Assembly (NCBI GenBank): GCA_938029725.1
Contig: CALHGE010000045.1
Location: forward strand, 1 to 64,000
DNA length: 64,000 nt
Direction: 5' to 3'
DNA from: an uncultured Flavobacteriaceae bacterium
Lineage (GTDB): Bacteria > Bacteroidota > Bacteroidia > Flavobacteriales > Flavobacteriaceae
Shown here: positions 27,436-37,025 of the stretch, one piece after another
Numbering within the stretch: position 1 is the first letter of the stretch
Layout of the letters: the number at the start of each line of letters is the position of its first letter
Notes under the pieces: generated by a model
The model's input: only the letters and a program-made list of their open reading frames with translations
The model's database searches: none
Told to the model about the DNA's origin: nothing
Program-made: the position numbers and the translations under genes

Positions 27436-27831
27436 CTATTTAGCGAATATTCCTTTTTTCTCAAGTAATGGAATTTCTGAAAGACTATGCTCATTAACGC
27501 TGTTCTTTTCAAATAGAAAACGCTTTTCATAAATCTTACTGTCTGCGTAATACGTAACAAAAAATTCATTATCCAAACTAAGGACCTCCTCTTGAATCAT
27601 TTCTATCTTTTGGAATGATTTAGCAGCAACAACACCAATAGCGTGTCTCATTACTGAAGTTTTTCGCTCGCCATCATATCCTTTGGAAACAATTAAAACC
27701 ATATCAATTGGAGCGGTTCTATTGTTTATGACATAGGCGTTCCACTCCTTCGATAAGAACTCCTCGTTCCATTCGTGAATGGCTGCAACATGTACATCTT
27801 TAGCAATAGAAATCTCTATATCTTTTTTCAT
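27436..27831 (-). CDS. conserved flavobacterial protein next to pheS
   Basis: A 131-residue protein without signal peptide, membrane segments or a motif I can assign. It is mostly alternating charged and hydrophobic strands, as in an alpha/beta fold (HEWNEEFLSKEWNAYVIN, then a conserved IDMVLIVSKGYDGERKTS). It lies 65 bp downstream of pheS on the same strand and may be co-transcribed. Homologues in this family are often labelled after pheS, but there is no synthetase domain here. Function unknown. Confidence 0.7.
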   Translation of the reverse strand: MKKDIEISIAKDVHVAAIHEWNEEFLSKEWNAYVINNRTAPIDMVLIVSKGYDGERKTSVMRHAIGVVAAKSFQKIEMIQEEVLSLDNEFFVTYYADSKIYEKRFLFEKNSVNEHSLSEIPLLEKKGIFAK

Positions 27832-27896
27832 GGCCCGAAGCCCTTAGAGGGAAATAAAAGTTTTAGTTATCAAAAGCTATGGTGGTCATTGAACTA

Positions 27897-28925
27897 TTAT
27901 AAAGCGCTTCTAAATTGCTCTAAGAAACGAACATCATTCTCACTTAATAACCGAATATCTGAAATTTGGTGAAGCAAAAGGGCAATGCGATCTATGCCCA
28001 TTCCAAAGGCAAAACCAGAGTATTCTTCAGGGTCAATACCACAATTTTTTAGCACATTAGGATCAACCATACCACAACCCATTATTTCGAGCCAACCTGT
28101 TCCTTTGGTCATTTTATAGTCAGCTTCAGTTTCAAGGCCCCAATAGACATCAACTTCTGCGCTAGGTTCTGTAAATGGAAAGTACGAAGGTCTTAGGCGT
28201 ATTTTAGATTTTCCAAAAAGCTCTGTTGTAAAGAATTGTAAGGTTTGTTTTAAATCAGCAAATGAAACATTCTTGTCAATATACAAGCCTTCTACTTGGT
28301 GAAAGAAGCAATGTGAACGGGCTGAAATAGCTTCATTTCTATATACTCTTCCTGGAGAAATGGTTCGTATCGGAGGCTGATTGTTTTCCATATAACGAAC
28401 CTGTACTGATGAAGTATGTGTTCGTAACAAGATATCAGGATTGGTTTGAATGAAAAATGTATCCTGCATGTCACGTGCCGGATGATATTCTGGAAGGTTT
28501 AGTGCTGTAAAATTATGCCAGTCATCTTCAATTTCAGGACCTTCCGAGACATTGAAACCAATTCTAGAAAAAATCTCAATGATTTGGTTTTTTACTATTG
28601 AAATGGGATGTCTTGCACCTAGTTCAAGTGGCTCTCCTGGTCGTGTAAGGTCTCCATAAATACCAGCAGCCTCTGAAGTATTTTCTAAACGATCTTTAAG
28701 TGTATTTACTTTTTCAGTAACTACTTGCTTTAGAGAATTAATAGCTTGACCAAAGTCTTTTTTCTGGTCATTGGCTACATTTTTGAATTCTGAGAAGAAG
28801 TCATTTAGCAATCCTTTTTTTCCTAAATATTTAACGCGAAAAGATTCTACAGCTTCTTTTGAATCTGCTGAAAACTGCTCTACTTCTGCAATATGCTCTT
28901 TTATCTTATCGATCATAGGTGTCAA
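27897..28925 (-). CDS. pheS: phenylalanine-tRNA ligase alpha subunit
   Basis: A 342-residue subunit that charges tRNA-Phe together with PheT, which is not in the window. The N-terminal 85 residues form the coiled-coil tRNA-binding arm. The class II core has motif 1 around ARHPISIVKNQIIEIF, motif 2 in FHQVEGLYIDKNVSF, and motif 3 in FAFGMGIDRIALLLH. ATG at 28925 is used; the Met three codons on (MIDKIKEH) is an alternative. Confidence 0.95.
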   Translation of the reverse strand: MTPMIDKIKEHIAEVEQFSADSKEAVESFRVKYLGKKGLLNDFFSEFKNVANDQKKDFGQAINSLKQVVTEKVNTLKDRLENTSEAAGIYGDLTRPGEPLELGARHPISIVKNQIIEIFSRIGFNVSEGPEIEDDWHNFTALNLPEYHPARDMQDTFFIQTNPDILLRTHTSSVQVRYMENNQPPIRTISPGRVYRNEAISARSHCFFHQVEGLYIDKNVSFADLKQTLQFFTTELFGKSKIRLRPSYFPFTEPSAEVDVYWGLETEADYKMTKGTGWLEIMGCGMVDPNVLKNCGIDPEEYSGFAFGMGIDRIALLLHQISDIRLLSENDVRFLEQFRSAL

Positions 28926-29015
28926 CTAAGCCAGCAAATTTAAAACTTTTAAGGGAGTACTGAATAAAATTGGCAAATCAAATCAGAAAACTATCTGTAC
29001 AAAGCTTAGTTATGG

Positions 29016-30881
29016 CTAAACCTCGTCTTTGATATTAGCTTTTATCCAATCTAGACAGGCTTCAAAAGTAGGAAATATATGCTCTATAGGAATAAGATCA
29101 GGAATGATATCGACCCTTTCCATCATATATCTAGGCTGGCGTTGCACATCAACGAACAAAACATTGATATCAGATTTTCGTAAGTCAATAAGTACATCTT
29201 CTAGCGCATAGAGGCCAGATTGATCCATGTATGGCATGCGATCCATTCTGATAATTACGGTTGATGCTGTTTTAGGAATTTGATTGGCTAATTGTTGAAA
29301 ATCGCTAGTTGTACCAAAAAACAAAGGCCCTTTCAAGTGCTTTATAAAAACTTCTTCTCGAAGGTTTTTTGGAAAATCTTTTTCATCAGCCCAAGCTTTT
29401 TCTTTTTCTAATGATTTAACATCGGAACCTTCTGCTGTAAGATCACCCATTTTTTTCATAAACATTAAGGAAGCAATAACCAAACCAACGCCCACGGCAT
29501 AGACCAGATTCCACACGGAAGACAGCACCAGAACAACGAGCATTATCAGAACTTCTGAACTTAGTTTTAGCGGCCCTAATTTGATGTCTTTTGGCAAACT
29601 AGGAATAGCCTTTAGACCTTTATAATCCATTACACCAATACCAACGGTAACTAAAATTCCGGCAAGTACTGCGGCAGGAATTTGTGATGCAACGGGCGCT
29701 AGTGATAGCATGATCAGCAAAAGCATGATTCCTGCAACCATACCCGATAATTTTGTTTTTCCACCAGCATTGATATTTACTACAGTACGGATAGTTGCAC
29801 CAGCTCCTGGAATACCTCCGAAGATAGCAGCGATACTATTTCCGATACCTTGACCTACCAACTCCTTATTTGGTTTGTGTTTGGTTTTGGTCATGTTATC
29901 TGCAACAACCGAGGTTAATAAAGAATCTATTGCGCCTAATAAAGCTAGGGTTAGGGCGGTAAAAATATAAGGTGAAATCGAACTCAATTTAAATTGAGTA
30001 AATATCCCGAAATTGGGAACAGGAAACCCACTTGGTATTTGTTCAATAGGTCTGTAGTCTAAACCAAAACCATAGGCTACACCAGAGACAACTACAAGGG
30101 CTACAAGTGCGCTGGGTATCAATGTTGTGATTCGTTTAAAGCCGTATATGATTAGTATGGTCGATAAAGCTAAAATTAGCTCAAGCCAATTGATGTTTTT
30201 TAGTGCTCTCGGTAAAACCTTAAATGCGCCTATAACGCCAGAAGCCTCTGTTTTTGCCAAAGTCTGCGCTTCCTTTAGCATTTCACCTTCGGTAATATTT
30301 TTGGCACGCTTTATGGTTTCCTCAAAATTTTCCAATACCAAAATACCTTCTCCAGCTTCTTCTTTTAAGATATTATCAAGAATAATCTCTTCAGCCATAG
30401 GCTTGAATTTATTCACAAAATCAGCGTCTTCCTTAGGATAATAACCAACTGCGGGTAATATTTGAGTTACTAAAATTATAACGCCAATTGCAGTCATAAA
30501 ACCTGAAACCACAGGATAGGGAATATATCGAATATACCTTCCAATGCCTATGAGACCCAATCCTATTTGCATTAATCCAGCTAAGAAGAAAATAATTAAG
30601 ATGGCCGGCAGGGCTTTCTCAATACTTCCATCATTTAGCGCAACTATTCCTGCAATGACCACCATACTAACTGCTGTCATCGGGGCAGTTGGGCCAGAAA
30701 TTTGTGTTGCGGTTCCACCGAAAAGAGCTGCAAAAAAACTAATAAAAATCGCTCCGTACAATCCGGCACTTGGCCCCAAACCAGAGCTCACACCAAATGC
30801 TAGCGCAAGAGGAAGAGCTACTATGCCAGCAGTAATTCCACCAAAAAGATCGCCTTTAAGATTTGAGAATAAGTTTTTCAT
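29016..30881 (-). CDS. SulP-family inorganic anion transporter
   Basis: A 621-residue membrane transporter. It opens with LKGDLFGGITAGIVALPLA, the typical SulP entry helix, followed by GLYGAIFISFFAALFGG and GPTAPMTAVSMVVIAG, and GNSIAAIFGGIPGAGATIRT further on. The C-terminal 130 residues form a STAS domain with MDQSGLYALEDVLIDL. An extra charged loop at about residues 155-225 is longer than in many homologues. It could carry bicarbonate, sulfate or another anion. Its position downstream of a carbonic anhydrase gene on the same strand makes bicarbonate the best inference. Confidence 0.88.
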   Translation of the reverse strand: MKNLFSNLKGDLFGGITAGIVALPLALAFGVSSGLGPSAGLYGAIFISFFAALFGGTATQISGPTAPMTAVSMVVIAGIVALNDGSIEKALPAILIIFFLAGLMQIGLGLIGIGRYIRYIPYPVVSGFMTAIGVIILVTQILPAVGYYPKEDADFVNKFKPMAEEIILDNILKEEAGEGILVLENFEETIKRAKNITEGEMLKEAQTLAKTEASGVIGAFKVLPRALKNINWLELILALSTILIIYGFKRITTLIPSALVALVVVSGVAYGFGLDYRPIEQIPSGFPVPNFGIFTQFKLSSISPYIFTALTLALLGAIDSLLTSVVADNMTKTKHKPNKELVGQGIGNSIAAIFGGIPGAGATIRTVVNINAGGKTKLSGMVAGIMLLLIMLSLAPVASQIPAAVLAGILVTVGIGVMDYKGLKAIPSLPKDIKLGPLKLSSEVLIMLVVLVLSSVWNLVYAVGVGLVIASLMFMKKMGDLTAEGSDVKSLEKEKAWADEKDFPKNLREEVFIKHLKGPLFFGTTSDFQQLANQIPKTASTVIIRMDRMPYMDQSGLYALEDVLIDLRKSDINVLFVDVQRQPRYMMERVDIIPDLIPIEHIFPTFEACLDWIKANIKDEV

Positions 30882-30919
30882 AGGACAGGGTAACTACTAC
30901 GTTTAAGGTCAATATACTG

Positions 30920-30979
30920 TTTTTTAGGCCATAAATAAAGCCAATGCTTACACATTGGCTTTATTTATGGCCTAAAAAA
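30920..30979 (-). terminator. 27-bp perfect stem between carbonic anhydrase and SulP gene
   Basis: Arms 30920-30946 and 30953-30979 are exact complements around a 6-nt loop and end in T6 on either strand. Placed 9 nt past the carbonic anhydrase stop, it would end that transcript or limit expression of the downstream transporter. Confidence 0.78.
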
Positions 30980-30987
30980 ATCTAGTA

Positions 30988-31614
30988 CTAGATAAAGGTA
31001 ACCTTTCCGGTATTAATATCATACATGGCACCAACTATTTTGATTTCGCCATTGTCTTCCATTTCTTTTAAAACCGGACTCATGCGGCGTGTATTGGAAA
31101 TAGTCATATGAACATTTTTGATTGCAACTTCATTTACAAAGGCGCTATTTTTAGAATTTCGAAGATTTGTGTCAGAGGGTTCGGAAACAGCATTAACAGC
31201 TGGCTTTATTTTATCTAACAAAATCGTGAGGTTGCCCAACTTGGCATCGTCACATGCACCTTTTACAGCTCCGCACGCAGTATGCCCTAGTATCACGAAT
31301 ACTTTAGTACCAGCTAATTTACAGGCGAATTCAATACTTCCTAAGAGATCTTCGTTTACAATATTTCCGGCTACACGAGCGCTAAAAATATCACCAATTC
31401 CTTGATCAAAAATTAACTCTGCTGATACTCTTGAATCGATACAACTTAAAACTGTAGCAAAAGGATACTGACCAGAAGCGGTATCATTTACTTGATTCAA
31501 TAAGTCACGATTCGCCATTTGACTCGCTACGAATCTTTGATTTCCTTCTTTTAAAAGCGCAACGGCCATGTTTGGCGAAATTGCTGCTTGGGTATCTTTT
31601 GTATGTGCTTTCAT
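30988..31614 (-). CDS. beta-class carbonic anhydrase
   Basis: A 208-residue zinc enzyme that interconverts CO2 and bicarbonate. The zinc ligands are Cys and Asp-Arg in LSCIDSRVSAELIF and His-Cys in GHTACGAVKGA. There is no signal peptide, so it is cytoplasmic. It lies between a universal stress protein gene and a SulP transporter, all on the minus strand, and probably supplies or consumes transported bicarbonate. Confidence 0.93.
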   Translation of the reverse strand: MKAHTKDTQAAISPNMAVALLKEGNQRFVASQMANRDLLNQVNDTASGQYPFATVLSCIDSRVSAELIFDQGIGDIFSARVAGNIVNEDLLGSIEFACKLAGTKVFVILGHTACGAVKGACDDAKLGNLTILLDKIKPAVNAVSEPSDTNLRNSKNSAFVNEVAIKNVHMTISNTRRMSPVLKEMEDNGEIKIVGAMYDINTGKVTFI

Positions 31615-31652
31615 TTTAAAATGTTTTAATTTTTTGGTATAAATTATATTTT

Positions 31653-32456
31653 TTACTCTGCAGTCACTAAGAGTGTGACATTTAGCGTATTAATCAAACT
31701 CTTTATATCAGACTTCATCAAGTTCATCTTGTTATCTGTAAGCTTCTTCGTTCTATTTAAATACAATAGATTGACATTATTCTTAGCCAGATAGGCAGAG
31801 AGATTCTTTATTGAACTCTCATTATGTTCGAATACGTATGCTATCATTTCTTTACTTGCAGGTTTTGCCACCTCTTCTGTTGCTCTAGAATTTTTTACGA
31901 TTTTATATGATATCAATGGTTTCGTAGCATTTGCCATTAAGTCTTTTGCAAATTTTAAGTCTACTAATGGCCCCAAATTATTAAGTGTTCCTAAAGATAT
32001 TTTTTTGTTCGGCTCTAAGGCATTTTCGTCACTTACAATCATGATTTCTCCTTTAAAGGTATTAAAAACATACTGGGTAATACCATCGCCAATAAATTTT
32101 AAAGGAGTTAATTTTCGCTTACCAAGAACTAGAATGTCTGGCTGGCGTTTTTCGATAAAATTAGATATCTCGCTTTTTGTATTACCAAATACAAACGAAT
32201 AAGTTATTGATATCCCATGTTCAGCAGCTATTGGATTGATAAGATTTTGCATTTTCTTATCAGTCTTTGTGTACTGAGTATTAATTGTACGCATAGCTGA
32301 TAATTGATTTTCCGCAGTGATGATGTCATTGGGTTTTTTCACACTGAATACCTCGACATCGCCATCTATCATCTTTGCGAAACTAACCGCACTTTTAATC
32401 GCGGTCAGCGCAGAGTCATTTAAATCTGAAAGCACTACTATTTTGTATTTTTTCAT
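31653..32456 (-). CDS. universal stress protein family protein
   Basis: A 267-residue protein with a Usp fold in the first 145 residues (YKIVVLSDLNDSALTAIKSA, and PDILVLGKRKLTP) and a second, weakly conserved half. The ATP-binding GxxGxxxxxxxS motif is only partly matched in GDGITQYVFNTFKGEIMIVS. The start at 32456 (MKKYKIVV) is chosen over an upstream ATG that would overlap the SulP gene; it lies 10 nt after that stop. Role in the anion-transport cluster is probably regulatory, by inference. Confidence 0.78.
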   Translation of the reverse strand: MKKYKIVVLSDLNDSALTAIKSAVSFAKMIDGDVEVFSVKKPNDIITAENQLSAMRTINTQYTKTDKKMQNLINPIAAEHGISITYSFVFGNTKSEISNFIEKRQPDILVLGKRKLTPLKFIGDGITQYVFNTFKGEIMIVSDENALEPNKKISLGTLNNLGPLVDLKFAKDLMANATKPLISYKIVKNSRATEEVAKPASKEMIAYVFEHNESSIKNLSAYLAKNNVNLLYLNRTKKLTDNKMNLMKSDIKSLINTLNVTLLVTAE

Positions 32457-32466
32457 GATGCTCTTT

Positions 32467-34047
32467 TTATGCAGATTTCGGTCTAAGTTTAAAGAACTCG
32501 ATAAAACTATCAGGGTTTTCAACAACCCCGCGTTCTGAAGTTAATTTGATGTCAATGTTTCGCTCCTTAGCCTTGAATGCGAAATCGTCTAGAATTTCTA
32601 TAATATCATTATCTAAGTACCTTGTTTTTCGAACATCTAGCTCTAAATATGTGTCTCGAGGTAAACTATCGAGCTCTTTTAAAATGGCCCCTTTATTAAA
32701 AAATGTCACCTCTTCAGCGAAGGTCATTTTAATGCGATGCATACCGTTACTTTGATCTTCGATGTGCAAGAAATGTGAGTTTTGGTAACTCTTAATTAGA
32801 ATAACAACAATTCCCACGGCAAGGCCAAGACCTATACCGATAAGTAAATCGGTAAACACAATTCCGATAACAGTTACCGTAAAAGGAACAAATTGTTTCC
32901 AACCCATGTCATACATCTGTTTGAATAGCGCTGGTTTTGCCAATTTGAAACCAACAATAAATAGAATGGCTGCTAGAACTGACAACGGAATCATATTCAA
33001 CAAAGTCGGAATTAGCATTACAGAAATCAATAAGAAAAAGCCATGAATTATTGCTGCGAGTTTAGTTTTTCCTCCAGACTGAATATTAGCTGAACTTCTT
33101 ACAATTACTTGTGTGATAGGAAGACCGCCAATCAGACCTGAAATAATATTTCCGGTTCCTTGAGCTAACAATTCACGGTTTGTAGGGGTAACTCTTTTAT
33201 CTGGATCTAGTTTGTCTGTTGCTTCAACACAAAGAAGCGTTTCTAAACTTGCCACAAGAGCAATTGTGAAAGCAGTAATCCATATTTGAGGATTGCCAAT
33301 TGCTCCAAAATTAGGAAAACTAAATTGTGCCAAAAATGACGACGCATCTTTCGGTATTGGAACACTTACCATATGGTCAGAAGATATCCCCCACAAACTA
33401 CTTTCTTTGGTTATATTAAAGAAAATAATACCAACAACAACAGCAACCAAAGGGCCTTGTATGAGCTTAAAGACTTTTCCTTTTTTTGATAGCACTTTAT
33501 CCCATAGTATTAAAATAGCCAGTCCGATAACCGCAACTAAGGTTGCTCCGGGGCTTATATTATTAAAAGTTTCAATAATTTCAGAAAAAGTGTTTTTACC
33601 ATCTACTTGAAAGAAGGCGAAATCACCTTCAGGATCGGGGTCGTAACCAAAGAAGTGCGGAATTTGTTTTAAAATAATAATAATTCCGATTCCTGTAAGC
33701 ATACCTTTGATTACTGACGATGGAAAGTAATATGCAATAATTCCGGCCTTAAGGATACCGAAAACCAGTTGAATAACTCCCCCTAAAACTACAGCAAGAA
33801 GAAAATTTTCAAATCCCCCTAAGGTACCAATAGCAGTTAACACAATTGCAGCTAAACCAGCAGCGGGGCCACTAACTCCGATTTGAGACCCACTAGCGAC
33901 ACCTACTACAATGCCTCCGATAATTCCTGCTATTAGGCCAGAAAAAAGAGGAGCGCCACTTGCTAAGGCAATACCCAAACATAGGGGTAAAGCAACAAAA
34001 AACACAACGATACTTGCGGGTAAATCGTTTTTTAAATATTTAAACAT
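32467..34047 (-). CDS. SulP-family inorganic anion transporter with short STAS domain
   Basis: A 526-residue membrane protein (start at MFKYLKNDLPAS; another ATG is 24 nt upstream). SulP features are LPASIVVFFVALPLCLGIAL, GVSGPAAGLAAIV and GLIGGLPITQVIVRSSANIQ. The C-terminal STAS domain is compact, with DVRKTRYLDNDIIEILDDF. It is shorter than the second SulP protein at 29016-30881 and differs in the transport core, so the two may handle different anions or ranges of concentration. First gene of the SulP-Usp-carbonic anhydrase-SulP run. Confidence 0.88.
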   Translation of the reverse strand: MFKYLKNDLPASIVVFFVALPLCLGIALASGAPLFSGLIAGIIGGIVVGVASGSQIGVSGPAAGLAAIVLTAIGTLGGFENFLLAVVLGGVIQLVFGILKAGIIAYYFPSSVIKGMLTGIGIIIILKQIPHFFGYDPDPEGDFAFFQVDGKNTFSEIIETFNNISPGATLVAVIGLAILILWDKVLSKKGKVFKLIQGPLVAVVVGIIFFNITKESSLWGISSDHMVSVPIPKDASSFLAQFSFPNFGAIGNPQIWITAFTIALVASLETLLCVEATDKLDPDKRVTPTNRELLAQGTGNIISGLIGGLPITQVIVRSSANIQSGGKTKLAAIIHGFFLLISVMLIPTLLNMIPLSVLAAILFIVGFKLAKPALFKQMYDMGWKQFVPFTVTVIGIVFTDLLIGIGLGLAVGIVVILIKSYQNSHFLHIEDQSNGMHRIKMTFAEEVTFFNKGAILKELDSLPRDTYLELDVRKTRYLDNDIIEILDDFAFKAKERNIDIKLTSERGVVENPDSFIEFFKLRPKSA

Positions 34048-34117
34048 ATAAAATAGTTGATTTGTCTTCAAATTTAATTGAAGACTGGTTAGTTAATATA
34101 TAAGGAATGAAACTTTA

Positions 34118-34411
34118 CTAATTAATATGTTCGGGAGGTAGAAGAAAAATAGCTATTGAAGCATGGTAAGCAGTTTCAATATAGAAGCGAGAAATAGATG
34201 TTTTTTCACCTTGTAGTTCTGCTAATACACCATGGTTAGATCCAAGAAAAAAGTCTTTTTCTTTGGCTTCTTTTTTTTCTTCTTTCTTTTCTTCCTCATT
34301 GAAATCGACAGTAATACCCATTTCATCAATACTAGTCAATGTAATAACCGACGGAGCCAGAATGGCCGTAGCTAATAACAGTGCTAACGCGATAAGAACA
34401 GATGATTTCAT
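34118..34411 (-). CDS. small exported or membrane-anchored protein
   Basis: A 97-residue protein with a hydrophobic N-terminal segment (VLIALALLLATAILAPSVITL), then a Glu/Lys-rich stretch (EEEKKEEKKEAKEKD) and a C-terminal part ending in YHASIAIFLLPPEHIN. Not recognised as any family. It lies between the Bat operon and the SulP cluster on the same strand, 62 bp after the BatE stop. Confidence 0.6.
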   Translation of the reverse strand: MKSSVLIALALLLATAILAPSVITLTSIDEMGITVDFNEEEKKEEKKEAKEKDFFLGSNHGVLAELQGEKTSISRFYIETAYHASIAIFLLPPEHIN

Positions 34412-34473
34412 AAAATATTAAGGTTAATATACGAATATAAGAGTATTGCTATTCATACGCTGTTAAAGAAATT

Positions 34474-35232
34474 TTAAAAATCCTTTAACAGTTTGATACT
34501 TGCTGAAGTTAACCATCCTGTTTGACCGTCTGCTAGCCTAATTTTTTTGTACTCGTTTAGTGTTTCGAGCACATTGAGTTTTGTGCCTTCGTGTAGTGTA
34601 AAAACTGCTTGACTTCTTTCGTTCGGCTCAGACCTTACTTTAACTTCGTTTTCAAAAACAATAGCCGGTTGATCGGTTTTAAAGTCGACATATTGAAGAA
34701 AAGCAAAAACAACTGAAACCACGGCTATGAGCAACGAGGCAATACTTGTGATAAAGGCAATTCGTTTTTGCGTGGCATATTTCAAATAATAGAAAGCAAT
34801 ATAAAAAAGCACAAAGAGCATCATAAATACCACAGCTGTATAAGCCCATTGATCAAAAGATAAGAAGCTCGTTAGGTCTTTGTAGATTTTCGAGAGCCCT
34901 GTTTCTGGCATTTGTTCTATGGCATCTAAGGTCATGTTTTGAGCATACGCCAAATTATTTTTTATTTCTGAGTCTTTTGGCTTTAGTAAAAGTGCTTTTT
35001 CATAATAGTAAATGCTCGGAGCAATCTGGTTTAACTTATAGTAGGAGTTACCTAGATTAAAATAAAGCTCAGGGGAGTGTTGCCCAGCTTCAATAATCTC
35101 CAAGTAACTTTCTATTGCTGTGTTGTAATCTCCTGTATTATAGGCGTCTGTGGCTTTGCCGAATAAGGCATCGCTCTGTGCTTGAGCAGAAAAAGAAAGG
35201 AGAATTAAAAGAAAAGTAAGTATGCTTTTCAT
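34474..35232 (-). CDS. batE: BatE: TPR and SH3-domain protein of the Bat operon
   Basis: A 252-residue protein with a signal peptide (ILLSFSAQAQ). Residues 20-100 hold TPR repeats (AIESYLEIIEAGQHSPELYFNLG), residues 130-185 two membrane segments, and residues 190-252 a bacterial SH3 domain (KVRSEPNERSQAVFTLHEGTKLN and GWLTSASI). It is the last Bat gene; start is 2 nt after the BatD stop. Bat proteins form an envelope complex linked to aerotolerance in Bacteroides; the biochemical role of BatE is not settled. Confidence 0.85.
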   Translation of the reverse strand: MKSILTFLLILLSFSAQAQSDALFGKATDAYNTGDYNTAIESYLEIIEAGQHSPELYFNLGNSYYKLNQIAPSIYYYEKALLLKPKDSEIKNNLAYAQNMTLDAIEQMPETGLSKIYKDLTSFLSFDQWAYTAVVFMMLFVLFYIAFYYLKYATQKRIAFITSIASLLIAVVSVVFAFLQYVDFKTDQPAIVFENEVKVRSEPNERSQAVFTLHEGTKLNVLETLNEYKKIRLADGQTGWLTSASIKLLKDF

Positions 35233-35234
35233 AA

Positions 35235-37025
35235 TTACAGTTGTTTGTCTAAATATGAAATAACTTCGCTAGCCTTGTCATAATCTTGTTGCATTTGAAC
35301 ATCTGAAAACGGGCTGTATCGTGCCATCTCACAATTTTTAAGAAGTTCTATAAACCCATCTTTGGTTGTCTCGTCTACTTGTTTTTCAGCTAATAGTACC
35401 GCAATTTTATCCTTGCTGAACTCCGAGGTTTCTATTTTTAGCTTTGCCTTTAAATAGTTGTGTAAGCCTTTTTCTAAGGCGATATAAAATGCTTCTTTAT
35501 TGCCCAATCCTTTTTTTGCTGCGGATAGGTATTTACGTGCCAACTTATTTGCTCTTCTAATTTTGTTTCCGGCAATATCGCTTGTTATTGCATCGCGTTT
35601 TTTACCAAATATGATGGTTGCAGGAATTAATAGTAGGGGTAATAATAACCAAAGATAAAAAGAGGTGGACCCTAAGAAATAGTTAGAACCTATAGGGGTC
35701 AAATTTGGTTTTAACTTGATAAAATTGAACTGTTCTCCTATTGCAACTACGCTTTGCCTGTTTCCAGCAGTCGAGGCTGTAGTGCCGCTATTTGCACTCG
35801 TTGGGCCTTCTATAACCTGTATGAGAATTTCATCGGAAGAAAGGGTTTTGTACTTTTCTGCCTTTGGGTCGAAATAGCTAAAGGAAATGGGCTGAATAGG
35901 ATATTTTCCGCGAAATGAAGGTACTATGGTATAACTATTAGCCACTTTTCCTTGCATACCTGATGCGGTAGTTCTTACTTTTTCATCAAATTCAGGCTCA
36001 TATACTTCTAATGAACTAGGAAGGTTGGGTTCTGGTAGTTGAAATAATTTTAAATTTCCTTTTCCGCTAACTTCTACCTTTGCCTGTAACGATTCTGAAG
36101 CATTCAATCTTGTTTTGCTAGTGGTGACCGAAAAATCGAAATCACCAACAGCACCACCAAAATCAGTTGGCTTTCCTTCTAGGGGTAAGGCTTTTACAGT
36201 AATAGTTCGTTTACCGGCAGAGACGGTTTTATTGGTTTGGGAATAAATCTGCCCACCGAAAAAATCACGCTTGTTAGTTGGCACATCAACCGTAACATCT
36301 AACGAAAGCGGTTCAATGTCTAATTTCCCTGATTTTTGTGGATAAAGAACGACTCGTTTTAAAATAACATAGCGATATTGTTTGCCTTTATAGGTTCCGT
36401 TTTGAGCATTTCTAACAGAAACTGGAATATCTTGACTCCAGAAATTATTATACTTTGGATTGTCTAACGGACGATAATTAGATACACTTATAGACGGACT
36501 CACATAAAGCTTATACACTACACTTATTGCCTCATTCATAAAGGGGCTCGTTTTTGAAACTTCTGCTACGAGATGTAAGCTCTCATCTGCAAGGTCATCA
36601 ACTGTCTTTTGACCGTTCGGTCGATCGACGGCAGCAGTAACTTCAATTTGTTTCGCTAGTGATTTATATGTTTTTCCGCCAATTACTATGGAAGATTGCT
36701 TAATGGTAACTTTACCTCGCGCGGTAGGAGCTAGGGTATATGAATACGTTTTTGAATAGCTACGTACGCCATTGACCCATGAAGAGCTAATAGATTGAGA
36801 AGGCCCCATAAGCACCCTAAAACCAGAAAAATCTGGAGGATTAAAATCGTCACCGTCTTTGTTCATGCTAAAATCAACACGAAGGCGCTCATTTATGCCT
36901 AACTTTTGTTTGCTCACCAACATTTCAAAAGTTACCTGTGCAGCATCTTGCCCCTTTGAAAAAAGTGACAGAAATAGTAAGGGCAATAAAAGTATGTGTC
37001 TTTTAAGCTTCATAGGGGCTACCAA
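35235..37025 (-). CDS. batD: BatD: oxygen-tolerance family membrane protein
   Basis: A 596-residue protein with a signal peptide (LLPLLFLSLFSKGQ), a long periplasmic beta-rich region typical of BatD (EAISVVYKLYVSPSISVSNY; VSGKGNLKLFQLP), one membrane segment near residue 440 and a cytoplasmic tail. A start at 37013 (MKLKRH) is an alternative that removes the 7-nt overlap with batC. It works with BatA and BatB in the cell envelope. Confidence 0.85.
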   Translation of the reverse strand: MVAPMKLKRHILLLPLLFLSLFSKGQDAAQVTFEMLVSKQKLGINERLRVDFSMNKDGDDFNPPDFSGFRVLMGPSQSISSSWVNGVRSYSKTYSYTLAPTARGKVTIKQSSIVIGGKTYKSLAKQIEVTAAVDRPNGQKTVDDLADESLHLVAEVSKTSPFMNEAISVVYKLYVSPSISVSNYRPLDNPKYNNFWSQDIPVSVRNAQNGTYKGKQYRYVILKRVVLYPQKSGKLDIEPLSLDVTVDVPTNKRDFFGGQIYSQTNKTVSAGKRTITVKALPLEGKPTDFGGAVGDFDFSVTTSKTRLNASESLQAKVEVSGKGNLKLFQLPEPNLPSSLEVYEPEFDEKVRTTASGMQGKVANSYTIVPSFRGKYPIQPISFSYFDPKAEKYKTLSSDEILIQVIEGPTSANSGTTASTAGNRQSVVAIGEQFNFIKLKPNLTPIGSNYFLGSTSFYLWLLLPLLLIPATIIFGKKRDAITSDIAGNKIRRANKLARKYLSAAKKGLGNKEAFYIALEKGLHNYLKAKLKIETSEFSKDKIAVLLAEKQVDETTKDGFIELLKNCEMARYSPFSDVQMQQDYDKASEVISYLDKQL

